Under the pieces are notes generated by a model that saw nothing but the letters and a program-made list of their open reading frames with translations, did not search any database and was not told the DNA's origin. From NCBI RefSeq assembly GCF_036588685.1, contig NW_026963296.1:1550001-1614000 (forward strand): DNA of 64,000 nucleotides, written 5' to 3'. Below are positions 1 through 9,530 of the stretch, piece by piece. A program made the translations under genes and the position numbers. The stretch is from Mytilus trossulus (Eukaryota > Mollusca > Bivalvia > Mytilida > Mytilidae). Position 1 is the first letter of the stretch. Each line of letters starts with the position of its first letter.

Positions 1-500
1 ACATTCGCATTTAATTCCTTTATTGACAACGATATGCGACTGAATCAAACAAACATATCAAGATAGAAAGAAAACCTTTCAAAAAATGAACGAGGTATAC
101 GCCAGACTATTAAAGGGTTTGACCAATTTATAATATTCTATCACAGACCTCGACTGACCATATGTTGTGATTACACTGTTTTTTTTTTAAATTAAAAAGA
201 ACATTGCGAAGTTTAATTCAAAGTCAGTAAATAAAAGCCTTTAAGTTAATGATTAAAAAGTAAATCAGCAAGTAAAAAACGCTCGTCCTCAACAACTGGT
301 TGAACGATAAAACATTAACAGAAATTTCCTTTTTGTGACCCAGTGACGAAATTTTGACAAAAAGAATAAAACTTCTTTAAAAGAATAAAGTGCTTATAAA
401 CTGAAATGAACCATCAACTTGTCATCGAAACCATGATGCCTGTCTACTTTGAATATTTGAATTAAGAAGATTCCGTGATATATTAGAGAAGTAAAAGTTT
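1..500. other. No gene seen; AT-rich sequence
   Basis: This is low-GC sequence with T and A runs and no convincing reading frame. If the minus-strand CAP gene copy has a fifth exon, it must lie upstream of position 1042 in window coordinates. I looked here for the reverse complement of the plus-gene exon 5 and did not find it, so that exon is either beyond the window edge or lost. Confidence 0.5.
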
Positions 501-715
501 ACAAATGGACATTTTTTATATAGATTAGACCGTTGGTTTTCCCGTTTGAATGGTTTTACACTAGTAATTTTGGGGCCCTTTATAGCTTGGTGTTCGGTGT
601 CAGCCAAGGCTCCGTGTTGAAGGCCGTACATTGACCTATAATGGTTTTCTTTTTTTTTAAATTGTTATTTGGATGGAGAGTTGTCTCATTAGCACTCACA
701 CCACATCTTCCTATA
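500..715 (+). repeat. Dispersed mussel-type repeat, family A
   Basis: The block runs from a 'ggttttcccgttt' motif to 'gagagttgtctcattagcac' followed by 'ccacatcttcctata'. Similar blocks occur at about 14,560-14,715, 29,515-29,630, 50,580-50,700 and 60,300-60,480, all in plus orientation with differing decay. The apparent small minus-strand reading frame inside it recurs in other copies and is therefore repeat-derived. The class of element is not clear from the sequence. Confidence 0.6.
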
Positions 716-1041
716 ACTATTTAATTGCTTAAGTCGAAATCAAACTAATCAAAACAAACAAAAGCGACTAAATAGAGCCGACAGTGCATAAAACACAACA
801 AATGAAAATTAAAGACTGTCGACACGACTATCAAAAAAAACCTTTGAGTATTGAGGATGCTCCGGAATAGTAACCAGATCATGTTTTACAAATTGTACTC
901 GCGTCGTGTTGCTCTTGTAAGTACAAACCAGTGATTATTCTAAATGGGATTATGGTTACAACATATCCGTCGTCACATGTGTATAAACAATAAAATCAAA
1001 TGTGTATACACAATTGAAGATATATAAATACAGAAACTTAC

Positions 1042-1169
1042 GCTTGATAATAATTACAGACTAAGTATTTGTAACCATCAAACCCTGACATGTCGTCGCC
1101 ATCGCTAGAGGTAAATTGGCTACAGGTAGCAACGCCGCATCCTATTTTGGTTGTAGCTGCCCATATCAT
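1042..1169 (-). pseudogene. CAP copy 2, exon 4a (distal duplicate)
   Basis: It is preceded by an acceptor 'caaag' and followed by the donor 'gtaagt' on the minus strand. It encodes the segment from MIWAATTKIGCG through VCNYYQ. Compared with the plus gene, Tyr before Thr-Cys is Ala, and Val-Val before Cys is Leu-Val. All three cysteines are kept. The split codon at the end has the same phase (2) as in the plus gene. Confidence 0.8.
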
Positions 1170-2361
1170 CTTTGTAAATATACAATATATAAAACAGATT
1201 TTTGAAATCCACGAATGGCCGTTCACTCACGCCGTTATAAGATAATCCCCAAAAATGACTCGGTCACGAACGGGTATGAGGTATTGTTGAAAACGTTATA
1301 TACTGAGAACCTGTTCTGTTGATATTCAACATCTTTTTTTACCCATTTTTTTTTTAGATTAACATCAATGTATTTAAGACATGTGAAATATTTATTTCTC
1401 TTTTGTCATGTAATAAATGTATTTTGTGCGTTGAGCAGATCTGACAGGTCAAAACATTTGCAACTGCTTTTTACAGTTTTGTTTGTTCTTAAGTTGTACT
1501 TTTTACAACATTAAACAAGATAAGGGATGGTTTCAGAGGTCACACAATGATGATTTATCTCGTCAGAATGTTTATAAGCATCTCCTTTGTTAGAAGCCGG
1601 TCGTTTAATTGTTGTTGTTGATTGCTACCTGATATATCTGTTTTATCAGGGATTTTATTTTGTAAAAAGGAAATAGACTGTTGGTTTACTTCTGAATACA
1701 GTTTGTCATGAAGGGGAGCTTTTTATAGCTGACCATAATGGTATAAGTTTGTGCATTTGAGTTCGACCAAAAAAACAACTAGTCACGTTATTCTTCCATT
1801 AGCAACTTTATTTTTCTCATTAAAAACTTCATTATTCAAAGAAAAATCTCACGTTCGGTGTTTTGTGATTTTTTTTCCAACGTTTAGATTACCTTAGCTG
1901 TATTTGGCAAAACTTTTTGGAATTTTGGTCCTCAATGCTCTTCAGTCTGTTAAAGACTGCGTACTTAATTTGGCATTTTTAACTTTTTGGGACTGATGAG
2001 TCTTTTGTACACGAAACGCGCGTCTGGCGTATATACTTAATCTAGTCCTGGAATCTATGATGAGTTTATTTAGAACACGTTTTGAAAATTGCTTTTTTTT
2101 CTTACCCCAAAACGATGAAATTGAATAAAATTAAAACTAAACTGCTTTATGTAATAAAATTATTTAATATTATATAGAATATAGAATATGCAACAACAAA
2201 AAAATTGAAATGTCTTTTAAAAACATTTTGTTTACTTTTCTATAACATTTTTTTTAAATTGTGGACTTTAAATGAATGTTTGATGATCCTGTTTATAAAT
2301 TTAATCTTTCCGTCGTCACATGTTTATACACAATTGAAGATATATAAAGTAAGAAACTTAC

Positions 2362-2489
2362 GCTTGATAATAATTACAGACTAAGTATTTGTACCCATCA
2401 AACCCTGACATGTCGTCGCCATCGCTAGAGGTGAATTGGCTACAGGTAGCAACGCCGCATCCTATTTTGGTTGTAGCTGCCCATATCAT
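2362..2489 (-). pseudogene. CAP copy 2, exon 4b (proximal duplicate)
   Basis: This lies in the second unit of the 1.3-kb tandem duplication and encodes the same residues as exon 4a; the base differences I saw are silent. It is the exon 4 nearest to exon 3 and so the likelier one to be spliced in. Its intact splice sites suggest the duplication is not old or that the exon was under constraint. Confidence 0.8.
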
Positions 2490-3639
2490 CTTTGTAAATA
2501 TACAATATATAAAAAAGGTTTTTGAAATCCACGAATGGTCGTTCACTAACGCCGTTATCAAAAATTACATTGGATAATCCGAAAGAATGACTCGGTCATG
2601 AACGGTTATGAGGACTTGTTGAAAAAATTATATATTGAGGACCTGTTCTCTCGATATTCCACATCTTAAGTGACTATTTTCTCTGATTCCTTTCACGGAT
2701 TTGGCTATACTTTTTGGACCTTTTGGATTATAGCTCTTCATCTTTTATGTAAGCTTTGGATTTTAAATATTTTGGCTACAAGCATCACTGAAGAGACATG
2801 TATTGTCGAAATGCGCATCTGGTGCAAGAAATTGGTACCGGTAATTTTATTACAGAAAGCAACATTTAGCAAATTTTCAATATCTCTTATAAGATGTACT
2901 TTACAACTTTAATCAAGATAAGGGAAGGTTTCAGAGGTCACAATAATGATATATCAGACTGTTTATAAGCATCTCCTTTGTTAGAAGCCGGTCGTTTAAT
3001 TGTTGTTGTTGGTTGCTATCTGATATATCTGTTTCATTTGGGGTTTTATTTTGTAAAAAGAAAATAGACTGTTGGTTTACTTCTGAATACAGTTTGTCAT
3101 GAAGGGGAGCTTTTTATAGCTGACCATAATGGTATAAGTTTGTGCATTTGCGTTCGACCAAAAAAACAAACTAGTCACGTCATTCTTCCATTAGCAACTT
3201 TATTTTTCTCATTAAAAACTTCATTATTCAAAGAAAAATCTCACGTTCGGTGTTTTGTGATTTTTTTTCCAACGTTTAGAGTACCTTAATTAAGCTGTAT
3301 TTCGCAAAACTTTAAGGAATTTTGGTCCTTTGCTCTTTAACTTCGTACTTTATTTGGCATTGTTAACTTTTTGGGATTCGAGCGTCACTGATGAGTCTTT
3401 TGTAGACGAAACACGCCTCAAACGATGAAATCAAATAAAACTAAAACTAAACTGCTTTATGTAATGAAGTTATCTAAAATTTTATAGAATATAGAATATG
3501 CAAAATAAAAGTTGAAATGTCTTTGAAAACATTTTGTTTACTTTTCTATTACGTTTTTTTAAATTGCGGACTTGGTGTTTGATGATTATTGTTATAGGTA
3601 TCAATTGCGGTCCTTTACTCGCAGATTTGTTTTTATATT

Positions 3640-4065
3640 TTATTTATATCTTTTAATTTCATCTTTCGGTATATTGATGATGTAATGTCTGTTAATAATA
3701 ATAGATTCAGTGATCATTTACATGTAATATATCCAAGTAAATCTGCTTCATATTTAGACCTTTTTCTCGAAATGACTACTGATGGTAGGTTGGATACCAA
3801 ACTTTTCCATTTCTGTATAGCAACATCCCAACGGCACCAGCATATGGAGTATATGGGTCTTAATTGATACGGTACTCTAGAGCTATCTCAAAGTACGTTG
3901 ATTTTGTTGAACGAGGAATACTGCTTTCTCAAGACAGGGCTATGAATCAATTAAATTAAGGTCATCACTAAAGAAATTTTACGGTTACCATCATGAGCTG
4001 ATTGACCATTATGACAAAAGTGTGCCAGAAATCATATGTGATATTCTTCCTCAGTCATAATAACC
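3640..4065 (+). mobile_element. Penelope-like reverse transcriptase fragment (decayed)
   Basis: Translated pieces match the C-terminal part of the Penelope-like RT present at 11,575-12,570: 'DDVMSVNNNRFSDHL' near the RT active site, 'SASYLDLFLEM..DGRLDTKL', then 'NIPT.PAYGVYG' and 'DFVERGILLS' in shifted frames. The open stretch at 3685-3867 is only part of it. It sits in intron 3 of the minus-strand CAP copy, antisense to it. Family assignment is from memory of bivalve Penelope-like elements. Confidence 0.65.
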
Positions 4066-4340
4066 TTCCAGCATTACAAAACTGAACAAAGAAATAACAC
4101 GATGGGTGCCGTATACGGTGCAGGAAATGCTTGCCCTTCCGGAGCACCTAATTTCACTCCCAGTTATTAGTGGAGTTCGTGTTGTTTCTAAAATATTATT
4201 TATAACTGTTGATGTAACTGTCCTTTGGATTTGTGAGTCTTTGATTACTCCTTGGTTTTGATTGTTATTGTCTATACACAAATAGATATTCCATACCAAA
4301 GATTAATATCAATTTAGTAAATTACTCCATATCAGATAAC
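4066..4340. repeat. Dispersed repeat, family E ('tccggagcacc')
   Basis: The block contains 'gcttgcccttccggagcacc', 'cagttattagtggagttcgtgtt' and later 'tttgattactcc'. Related blocks are at 14,287-14,480, 26,395-26,540 and 30,780-30,905. An 82-residue minus-strand open frame here has no recognisable domain, and I treat it as chance. Confidence 0.45.
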
Positions 4341-4344
4341 ATGA

Positions 4345-4525
4345 AATACCTGTGTATAATGACCACATGTAGCCCTGTACATACCTGTGTATAGTGACCA
4401 CATGAACTCCCTGAACATACCTGTGTATAATGACCCTATAACTCCCCTGTACATACCTGTGTATAATGACCCTAAGAACCCCCTGTACATACCTGTGTAT
4501 AATGACCACATGAACCCCCTGTACA
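4345..4525 (-). repeat. 36-bp minisatellite at the exon 3/intron 3 boundary (copy 2)
   Basis: There are five units, 36 bp except a last one of 35, read on the minus strand. The first unit is the end of exon 3 plus the start of intron 3; the other four lie in the intron. Units 1-4 carry CAG followed by GTATGT; the last has GTATTT. Use of the second donor would read into a TAG after six codons, so only the first donor can give a normal product. The equivalent array in the plus-strand gene has 13 units. Confidence 0.9.
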
Positions 4526-4599
4526 TCCTGTATCAGAGTTGCCGTATGTCCAGTCACTTTTCTCCTTTTCCCAATCTTGAATGCCCTCGTGTATCGGGT
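4493..4599 (-). pseudogene. CAP copy 2, exon 3
   Basis: The acceptor is 'aacag' and the donor CAG/GTATGT. The exon encodes the acidic/aromatic segment (DPIHEG..DWE) through CTGGSCGHYTQ, including the second CAP cavity histidine. Length is the same as in the plus gene. The last 33 nt also form the first unit of the minisatellite. Confidence 0.82.
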
Positions 4600-5024
4600 C
4601 TGTTATTTTGAAACAAAGTATGTTACAAAATTTAGACATAAAAGTTGTTATTGATTACCATATGATAACATAACGTCATATTGTAAACATTGCATCAATG
4701 CCGAGACAACTAGTTCAAATTTAACAATGTTAAATATAAATTACCACACAATAAAAACGAAATAGTCTTCTTGCATATCAATTTGTTCTTTAATACTTAG
4801 ATAAATGATACAACTTCAACCTTTGTTACATACAAGTAGTAAATAAAAACAATTCTACATTTGATCTGATTGATTACATAACAGATAAACTGATTAGGTA
4901 TACACAGTTATTTTACATCATAATAATTAATAGTTCCACACAATAAATATTTTGATTACAAGGAAAATAGCGCAATAAAGAAACTGAGCCCATTAATAGG
5001 AATTGACAAAAGAAATACATTTAC

Positions 5025-5145
5025 CTTGATTAATTGCAATGTTTTCACCAACTGTACCGAGAGCACTTGATTTGTCCTGATTGTGAGAAAAATCACAACC
5101 CTGTGCCCACTGTTCCGCCTTACTGGCTAACTGGTCATCCCATTC
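5025..5145 (-). pseudogene. CAP copy 2, exon 2
   Basis: The acceptor is 'ttctag' and the donor 'gtaaat'. It encodes EWDDQLASKAEQWAQGC, DFSHN and the GEN motif, almost identical to the plus gene (Thr to Ala after SS). It contributes the first CAP cavity His and Glu. High identity in the exon and much weaker identity in the flanking introns suggests past purifying selection. Confidence 0.85.
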
Positions 5146-5429
5146 CTAGAAAAACGTATCAATATATTGAATAACATGTAATGCTACCATTTCTATTATC
5201 AGTTTTATTTGGTCTATATTAAGTTTAGTAGATTGGTGTTTACTTTTTGATCTTTGTCGGAATATTAACGACGTTATCACTTTTTTTCGACTAATAGAAG
5301 GGTGTCCATGGTCAAAGCTGTCTTTTAGTTAACGAGATTAAGCTGAAGGATAATACACGGCTAGTTTTTTGTGTCAAACTTTTGGAAAGTCATTACATTT
5401 TAAAACCATGATTGTCGTCGTAAGTTCCC

Positions 5430-5560
5430 AAACAGAACTCAAATTTTGGGGCATCATCTTATATGATCCGAGCATCACTGGTAAGTGTTTTGTAGACCAA
5501 ACACTTGTCTGACGTAAAAATTTGAAATCTTGGTATCAATGATGGGTTTATTATCAAATA
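5430..5560 (+). repeat. Dispersed repeat, family B ('gagcatcactg ... agacgaaac')
   Basis: This is a degenerate copy of a short family with 'gagcgtcactgatgagtctt' and 'gacgaaacgcgcgtctgg'. Other copies: about 1,975-2,065, 2,790-2,830, 3,360-3,420 (plus); 6,925-7,045, 28,490-28,590, 28,640-28,700 and 29,310-29,375 (reverse). I recognise it as very common in mussel DNA; it carries no coding frame. Confidence 0.55.
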
Positions 5561-6132
5561 GCAGTGAAACGGTTCTGTTTGCACTTATTATCAAATATAC
5601 TGGATCAAATAATCATTATGATTGGTAAGATATGATCTATTGAAGATAAGATGACTAAAATAGGAACGTATAACATATGGTTATAACAAATATGATTTTA
5701 TTATCATTAACAATACTAAGATACCAAAACACAATATTAATCATGTTGATGGAACTACATATAAAGATATAATCAAGTTTTGGTAAATATCAGTAATTCT
5801 TTAAAAAAAAACTGCAATCTGATTAATTACCGCAGTCAAAATAACAACCCACTCTTGTTCACACCGGTATGTATAAAAATTTGCAATAATTCCGAAAAAT
5901 AAAATTTTGTCAAAATATTGAAGAAAAAATAATGATAAAAGAAAATTGGTGACAATACAAATATTAGCATTTTTAAATTTTACATAACGGTTTAAGAAAG
6001 AGTAAAGGAATTGTTCTTTAGATATACATTCGTTATCTTGTTGATATCATGGGTGTACAAAGTTTTATACCAGTGTAATCTAATATGGCTAATAATTTTC
6101 GTAAGTACAAAATAAAATGTCATACTACTTAC

Positions 6133-6299
6133 TAAGCTTGGTAGAGCAGGGCTTGCAGCTGGCGACACTTCACCTCGTATCTTATTGTGCATAGATACGA
6201 TTTGATCTTTTTTTTTTTCGACAACTCGTCTCCCATAGACACGCTGACATGAACGGCAACCAAAAACAAACAACAGAAAACAAACTGATATTCAAACAT
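6133..6299 (-). pseudogene. CAP copy 2, exon 1 with frame break
   Basis: It starts at the ATG ending at 6299, encodes a hydrophobic signal peptide (FVFCCLFLVAVHV) and then the start of the CAP domain. A run of 11 A on the coding strand replaces a 12-nt mixed A-rich stretch of the plus gene, putting IVSMHNKIRGEVSPAA in another frame. The donor GTAAGT is intact. Either a slippage deletion or a consensus error in a homopolymer explains it. Confidence 0.8.
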
Positions 6300-6343
6300 A
6301 TTGTTGATATTTTTCAGATACTATGAAGGCGCTATATTATATG

Positions 6344-6358
6344 ATAGGACCTGTGAAT
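6344..6358 (-). promoter_or_regulatory. Conserved initiator-like block, CAP copy 2
   Basis: The 15-nt block ATTCACAGGTCCTAT (minus strand) is identical at 9304-9318 and 28,209-28,223, in each case 30-31 nt downstream of the TATA box. That spacing is what is expected for a transcription start. Confidence 0.55.
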
Positions 6359-6381
6359 CCTTTATTCTGTTCCGCTACTCT

Positions 6382-6389
6382 TATTTATA
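6382..6389 (-). promoter_or_regulatory. TATA box, CAP copy 2
   Basis: TATAAATA on the minus strand, about 90 nt upstream of the ATG. The same octamer and spacing occur in the other two CAP copies, which makes a chance match unlikely. Confidence 0.6.
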
Positions 6390-6479
6390 CTTTTACATTA
6401 ACACAGTCATGCAACTAGTACGTTATGTGGAAATAGTTTAAATTACAATAGTTTATCATATTTTGTTTTTGATGTTTCA

Positions 6480-6775
6480 TTAATTATATTTTAGTTTTGG
6501 TCCAGATTTTCTGACCGTCAGATGTTTTATCTCATCAATCATCGAATACATCCATCAAATCTGCTTTTAATAAACGATTGAATTTAAAAATCAGTTTGTT
6601 AAAAAATTGTGTCAGTTTTTCTAATCATCAAATATTTCATTTTATTGCATCCATCATATTTGTTTTCGATGAACGATTGAATTTTAAAACGACTTTGTAC
6701 AAAAATGGTGTCAGATTTTCTGTTCACATATATCTATGTCACCTATAAACATGATCAACAATTACCACAATTATA
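6480..6775 (-). repeat. Upstream tandem module of CAP copy 2
   Basis: On the minus strand it begins with 'aggtgacatagatat', followed by about three degenerate units of 90-100 bp built around 'ctgacacca', 'attcaatcgtt', 'aatatgatggatgca' and 'tatttgatg'. The same module precedes the plus gene (8,930-9,180) and the relic at 28,268 (27,815-28,110). It is either a shared enhancer-like region or simply part of the duplicated block. Confidence 0.7.
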
Positions 6776-8046
6776 ATTTGTGTAATCTTATAATCCCAAA
6801 AACGTGCATGCATCATCATAGCTACACTCATATACAACTTTAAATTATAGTTTTGAGCTATGCAATCACAAATAGGAATGCATTATGACGTTAAAGGTAA
6901 AACATTGTAGAAATAAACTTATCATAGATACCAGGATCTAAATTTTATATTTCCACCAGACGCGTGTTTCGTCTAAAAAAATCATCAGTGACGCTCGAAT
7001 AAAAAAATGTTAAAATGGCCAAATAAGTTGAAGAGCATAGTTTCCTTCAGTTGTTATGCAGTTACCATTCTTCGTTTAAGTTATTAACCATGGTTGAACT
7101 AAGGGTTCAATTATCTGACTGAAATTTCTAATATTTGATTTATAATGTTCTGAAATGTATTTCTGTTATAGTGAATTGGTAAAAGCAAGGACTATATAAT
7201 GAATTCCATATTTTGCAGGGATTTTGCATATTTTCAATTATCCTTGGTGATTATAAATAATCCTTTAATATAACCAGTAATTTAAAAAAAAATCATATAA
7301 AACAAATACATTAAATGTGAAATGTGTATCATTTTATTGTTTACCTGGACATTTATCAAATCTTATTAAAGTGAACAATTTTTCTGATGTATTTAAGCGA
7401 AATTCCTGAAAATGTTAGAAATACTATGCTATCTCTAAAATTAACAGTTTTATTTCAAACTTCGTGAAATTTAAAGATTTAACACATTACCACAAAAACA
7501 AATATGGGTTTCAAATTGAAATTAGTCATCATGGTAATACCAAAATTAAGGTAGACACCATGTAACTTGCGGTAACGAGAGGCAATGAAAGTTGGTCAAC
7601 AACGGATTCGTACAATGCACAGACATAAAGTTAAACGTGCATAGACACAATCGTGGAAATAGAGACCTCACACAAAATAGCCATCATTTATAAAGGGGCT
7701 ATAAAGGGCAATACTGAAATCTGACCATGAAGCATGATATTATGATCAGATGATTAGTAATGCATCTTCCGGTGACTGATTGACCTATAGCTATTTGTCA
7801 GATGTATTTAATGAACACTTTATTTCTGCTAAAAGTGTAGTTAAATCAGATTTAATATGTGAATGCTAAGGTGATTATTTCTGTTTATTAAGATCTTTTT
7901 TAAACGAAAAAGATAAGCAGCGGAAATGTTCAAAAGTAAATGGTCTAGATGGTGTTTACTGGATACAGAATAATGAATAAAGAGAGCAAAATAAAGGGCT
8001 AAAAAATAAAGTATAGTCAAAATTAGACAAATCAATAAGAATTAAG
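6776..8046. other. Intergenic DNA between divergent CAP copies, distal part
   Basis: No gene is supported. A reverse copy of the short 'gacgaaacacgcgtctgg' repeat is at about 6,925-7,045. The remainder is AT-rich with short chance frames only. Confidence 0.5.
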
Positions 8047-8212
8047 AGATAACTGTATTGTATTTTAGCTTGGCCTTCGTAAAACATAGATTATACTGTC
8101 GCAAATTGAGTTTACCTAGCTCTGCGGAGCGGAGATAGGTAAACGGATATATATTTGCGACAGTAAAATTAAGTTTTACGAAGGCAAAGCTTAAAACACA
8201 ATACAGTTATCT
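8047..8212. repeat. 166-bp imperfect palindrome (fold-back)
   Basis: The outer arms 'agataactgtattg' (8047) and 'caatacagttatct' (to 8212) are exact inverse complements. Further in, 'ccttcgtaaaac' pairs with 'gttttacgaagg', 'tactgtcgcaaat' with 'atttgcgacagta', and 'gtttacctagctc' with 'gagataggtaaac'. The centre is near 'ctgcggag'. It would fold as one long hairpin. No flanking target duplication was identified. Confidence 0.85.
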
Positions 8213-8925
8213 TCATTATAAGGCCACATATTAAAATAAATTTAATTTACTAAATGTTTTAGCTTAAAAATGCCATAAAAAAAACGTCCGCGAAACTGTT
8301 GCATTGTCTTTAGCATATGAACAATGTGACGTCATATGAATACAGTGGATTTCAAACATGAATACTAAACGTATTTTTAATTTTCGAACGCTTCAGAATG
8401 GTTTTAAAAAAGACTATATTGTTATTTTTTTTGCGAAAAACATAATAGTAGCCTACAATAGATTCGAATTCCAAATGGTTGTTTTCTTAGTTACGAACTG
8501 GTAAAACGAGGAATCTTACCCTCAAAATATTTGTCAATGTACAATGAAAATTATCGTTACAAACTAGTTGCATTAGAAAAGAAAGTAAAAGTGTGCTAAG
8601 ATATACAGAACAGAAAAAAATTGATAAAATAAATAAAGTATAGAGAAATATGATATTACAAAATAATGAATAAGAAACGAGGAACACACAATCGAGATCC
8701 TTATGGTAGATGTCTTCCAACTTTACAATGTAGTTGGTAAAAAGAAATGATGTATGCTTAATATTTCAAATATTTATGTTTCTAAGGATTTTAAATAATA
8801 ATTTATAAAAAACAACAGTATTTTCCATTTAGTCGTTGGACACTTGTCATTTGTTGTGATATTTGATTTGGGGGATAAGTGTCCATAGCATATTGTTGAG
8901 CATACAATTTAACAAATATATGATT
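8213..8925. other. Intergenic DNA upstream of CAP copy 1
   Basis: AT-rich, with no convincing gene. The 77-residue minus frame at 8487-8720 is low-complexity and hydrophobic, without neighbours or motifs, and I do not call it. Confidence 0.45.
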
Positions 8926-8929
8926 GTTG

Positions 8930-9185
8930 TAATAGTTGATAGGTGACATAGATATATTGCAATCAGAAAAGCTGACACCACATTAAAACAAAGTCGTTTT
9001 GACAATTCAATCGTTTATCGAAAACAAATATGATTGATTCAATAAAATGAAGTATTTGATGGTCACAAAGCTGACACCATTTCGAAAATTCGATCGTATT
9101 TCAAAAGCAAATATAATGGATGCATTATACGTTATAAACATCTAACGGTAAAAAAATATGACACTATTTTCGAAACATAGAAAAA
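8930..9185 (+). repeat. Upstream tandem module of CAP copy 1
   Basis: It holds 'aggtgacatagatat' then repeated units with 'gctgacacca', 'attcaatcgttta' and 'gaagtatttgatggtca', matching the modules upstream of the other two CAP copies in order and spacing. It lies about 90 bp upstream of the TATA box. Confidence 0.7.
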
Positions 9186-9272
9186 CACATCAAAGGGACA
9201 TAAAAAAAATAATATGATAATTGGAACGTATTTACCGTAACCTAATCGCTGCACATGTTGATGTGGGTACAT

Positions 9273-9280
9273 TATAAATA
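9273..9280 (+). promoter_or_regulatory. TATA box, CAP copy 1
   Basis: TATAAATA, followed by the same AAGAACAACGAAACA stretch seen at the relic copy (28,186 onward). The ATG is 83 nt downstream of the box. Confidence 0.65.
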
Positions 9281-9303
9281 AGAACAACGAAACAAACCAG
9301 AGC

Positions 9304-9318
9304 ATTCACAGGTCCTAT
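9304..9318 (+). promoter_or_regulatory. Conserved initiator-like block, CAP copy 1
   Basis: ATTCACAGGTCCTAT is shared by all three CAP copies, 31 nt from the start of the TATA box here. The likely transcription start is at or near the CA of this block, giving a 5' UTR of about 55 nt. Confidence 0.55.
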
Positions 9319-9362
9319 TGTATCTTATAGCGCCTGCATTGTAGTGCAAAGATTTCGACAGT

Positions 9363-9530
9363 ATGTTAAGATATCAGTTTGTTTTCTCTTGTATGTATTT
9401 TGTTGCAATTTCTGTCAACGTGTCTATGGGAGACGAGTTGTCGCAAAAAGAAAAAGATCAAATTGTATCTTTGCATAATAAGATACGCGGTGAAGTGTCG
9501 CCAGCTGCTAACCCTGCTCTACCAAACTTG
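9363..9530 (+). CDS. CAP gene exon 1 (signal peptide and domain start)
   Basis: 56 codons, ending in phase 0 before the donor GTAAGT. The ATG was chosen because it directly precedes the hydrophobic segment and is conserved in the other two copies (their ATGs align). The hydrophobic core is about residues 6-20. Confidence 0.9.

Larger units (their letters stand above)
967..3590. repeat. Tandem segmental duplication of about 1.3 kb (two units)
   Basis: Unit 1 is about 967-2290 and unit 2 about 2309-3590. Both contain, in the same order, a 'cgtcgtcacatgt' stretch, CAP exon 4, a block with 'agaagccggtcgtttaattg' and 'gaaggggagctttttatagct', a decayed family B repeat, and a tail with 'aaactgctttatgtaat'. 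Small insertions and deletions separate the units (unit 2 lacks part of the 'gtctggcg' region). The duplication gives the minus-strand CAP copy two consecutive exon 4 copies. Confidence 0.85.
1042..6299 (-). pseudogene. CAP-domain secreted protein, second copy (probably broken)
   Basis: Five exon-like blocks match the plus-strand gene and keep its exon lengths: 6299-6133 (exon 1, 167 nt against 168), 5145-5025 (exon 2, 121), 4599-4493 (exon 3, 107), 2489-2362 (exon 4b, 128) and 1169-1042 (exon 4a, 128). All have GT donors and AG acceptors. CAP features seen include the cysteine and His of 'GCDFSHN', 'GEN', and 'GHYTQ' split from 'MIW' by intron 3. Exon 1 has 11 consecutive A where the plus gene has CAAAAAGAAAAA, which shifts the frame just after the signal peptide. 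This could also be a homopolymer sequencing error. Exon 4 is duplicated and no exon 5 is present in the window. Skipping one exon 4 keeps the phase; including both (128+128 nt) would not. Head-to-head orientation with the plus gene suggests origin by inverted duplication. Confidence 0.8.

Noticed and set aside
4309-4557. Open frames with repeated 'IHRYVQG' and 'MYRGFMWSLYTG'
   Set aside because: These are off-frame translations of the 36-bp minisatellite. Only the frame giving VCTGGSCGHYTQ matches the CAP exon.
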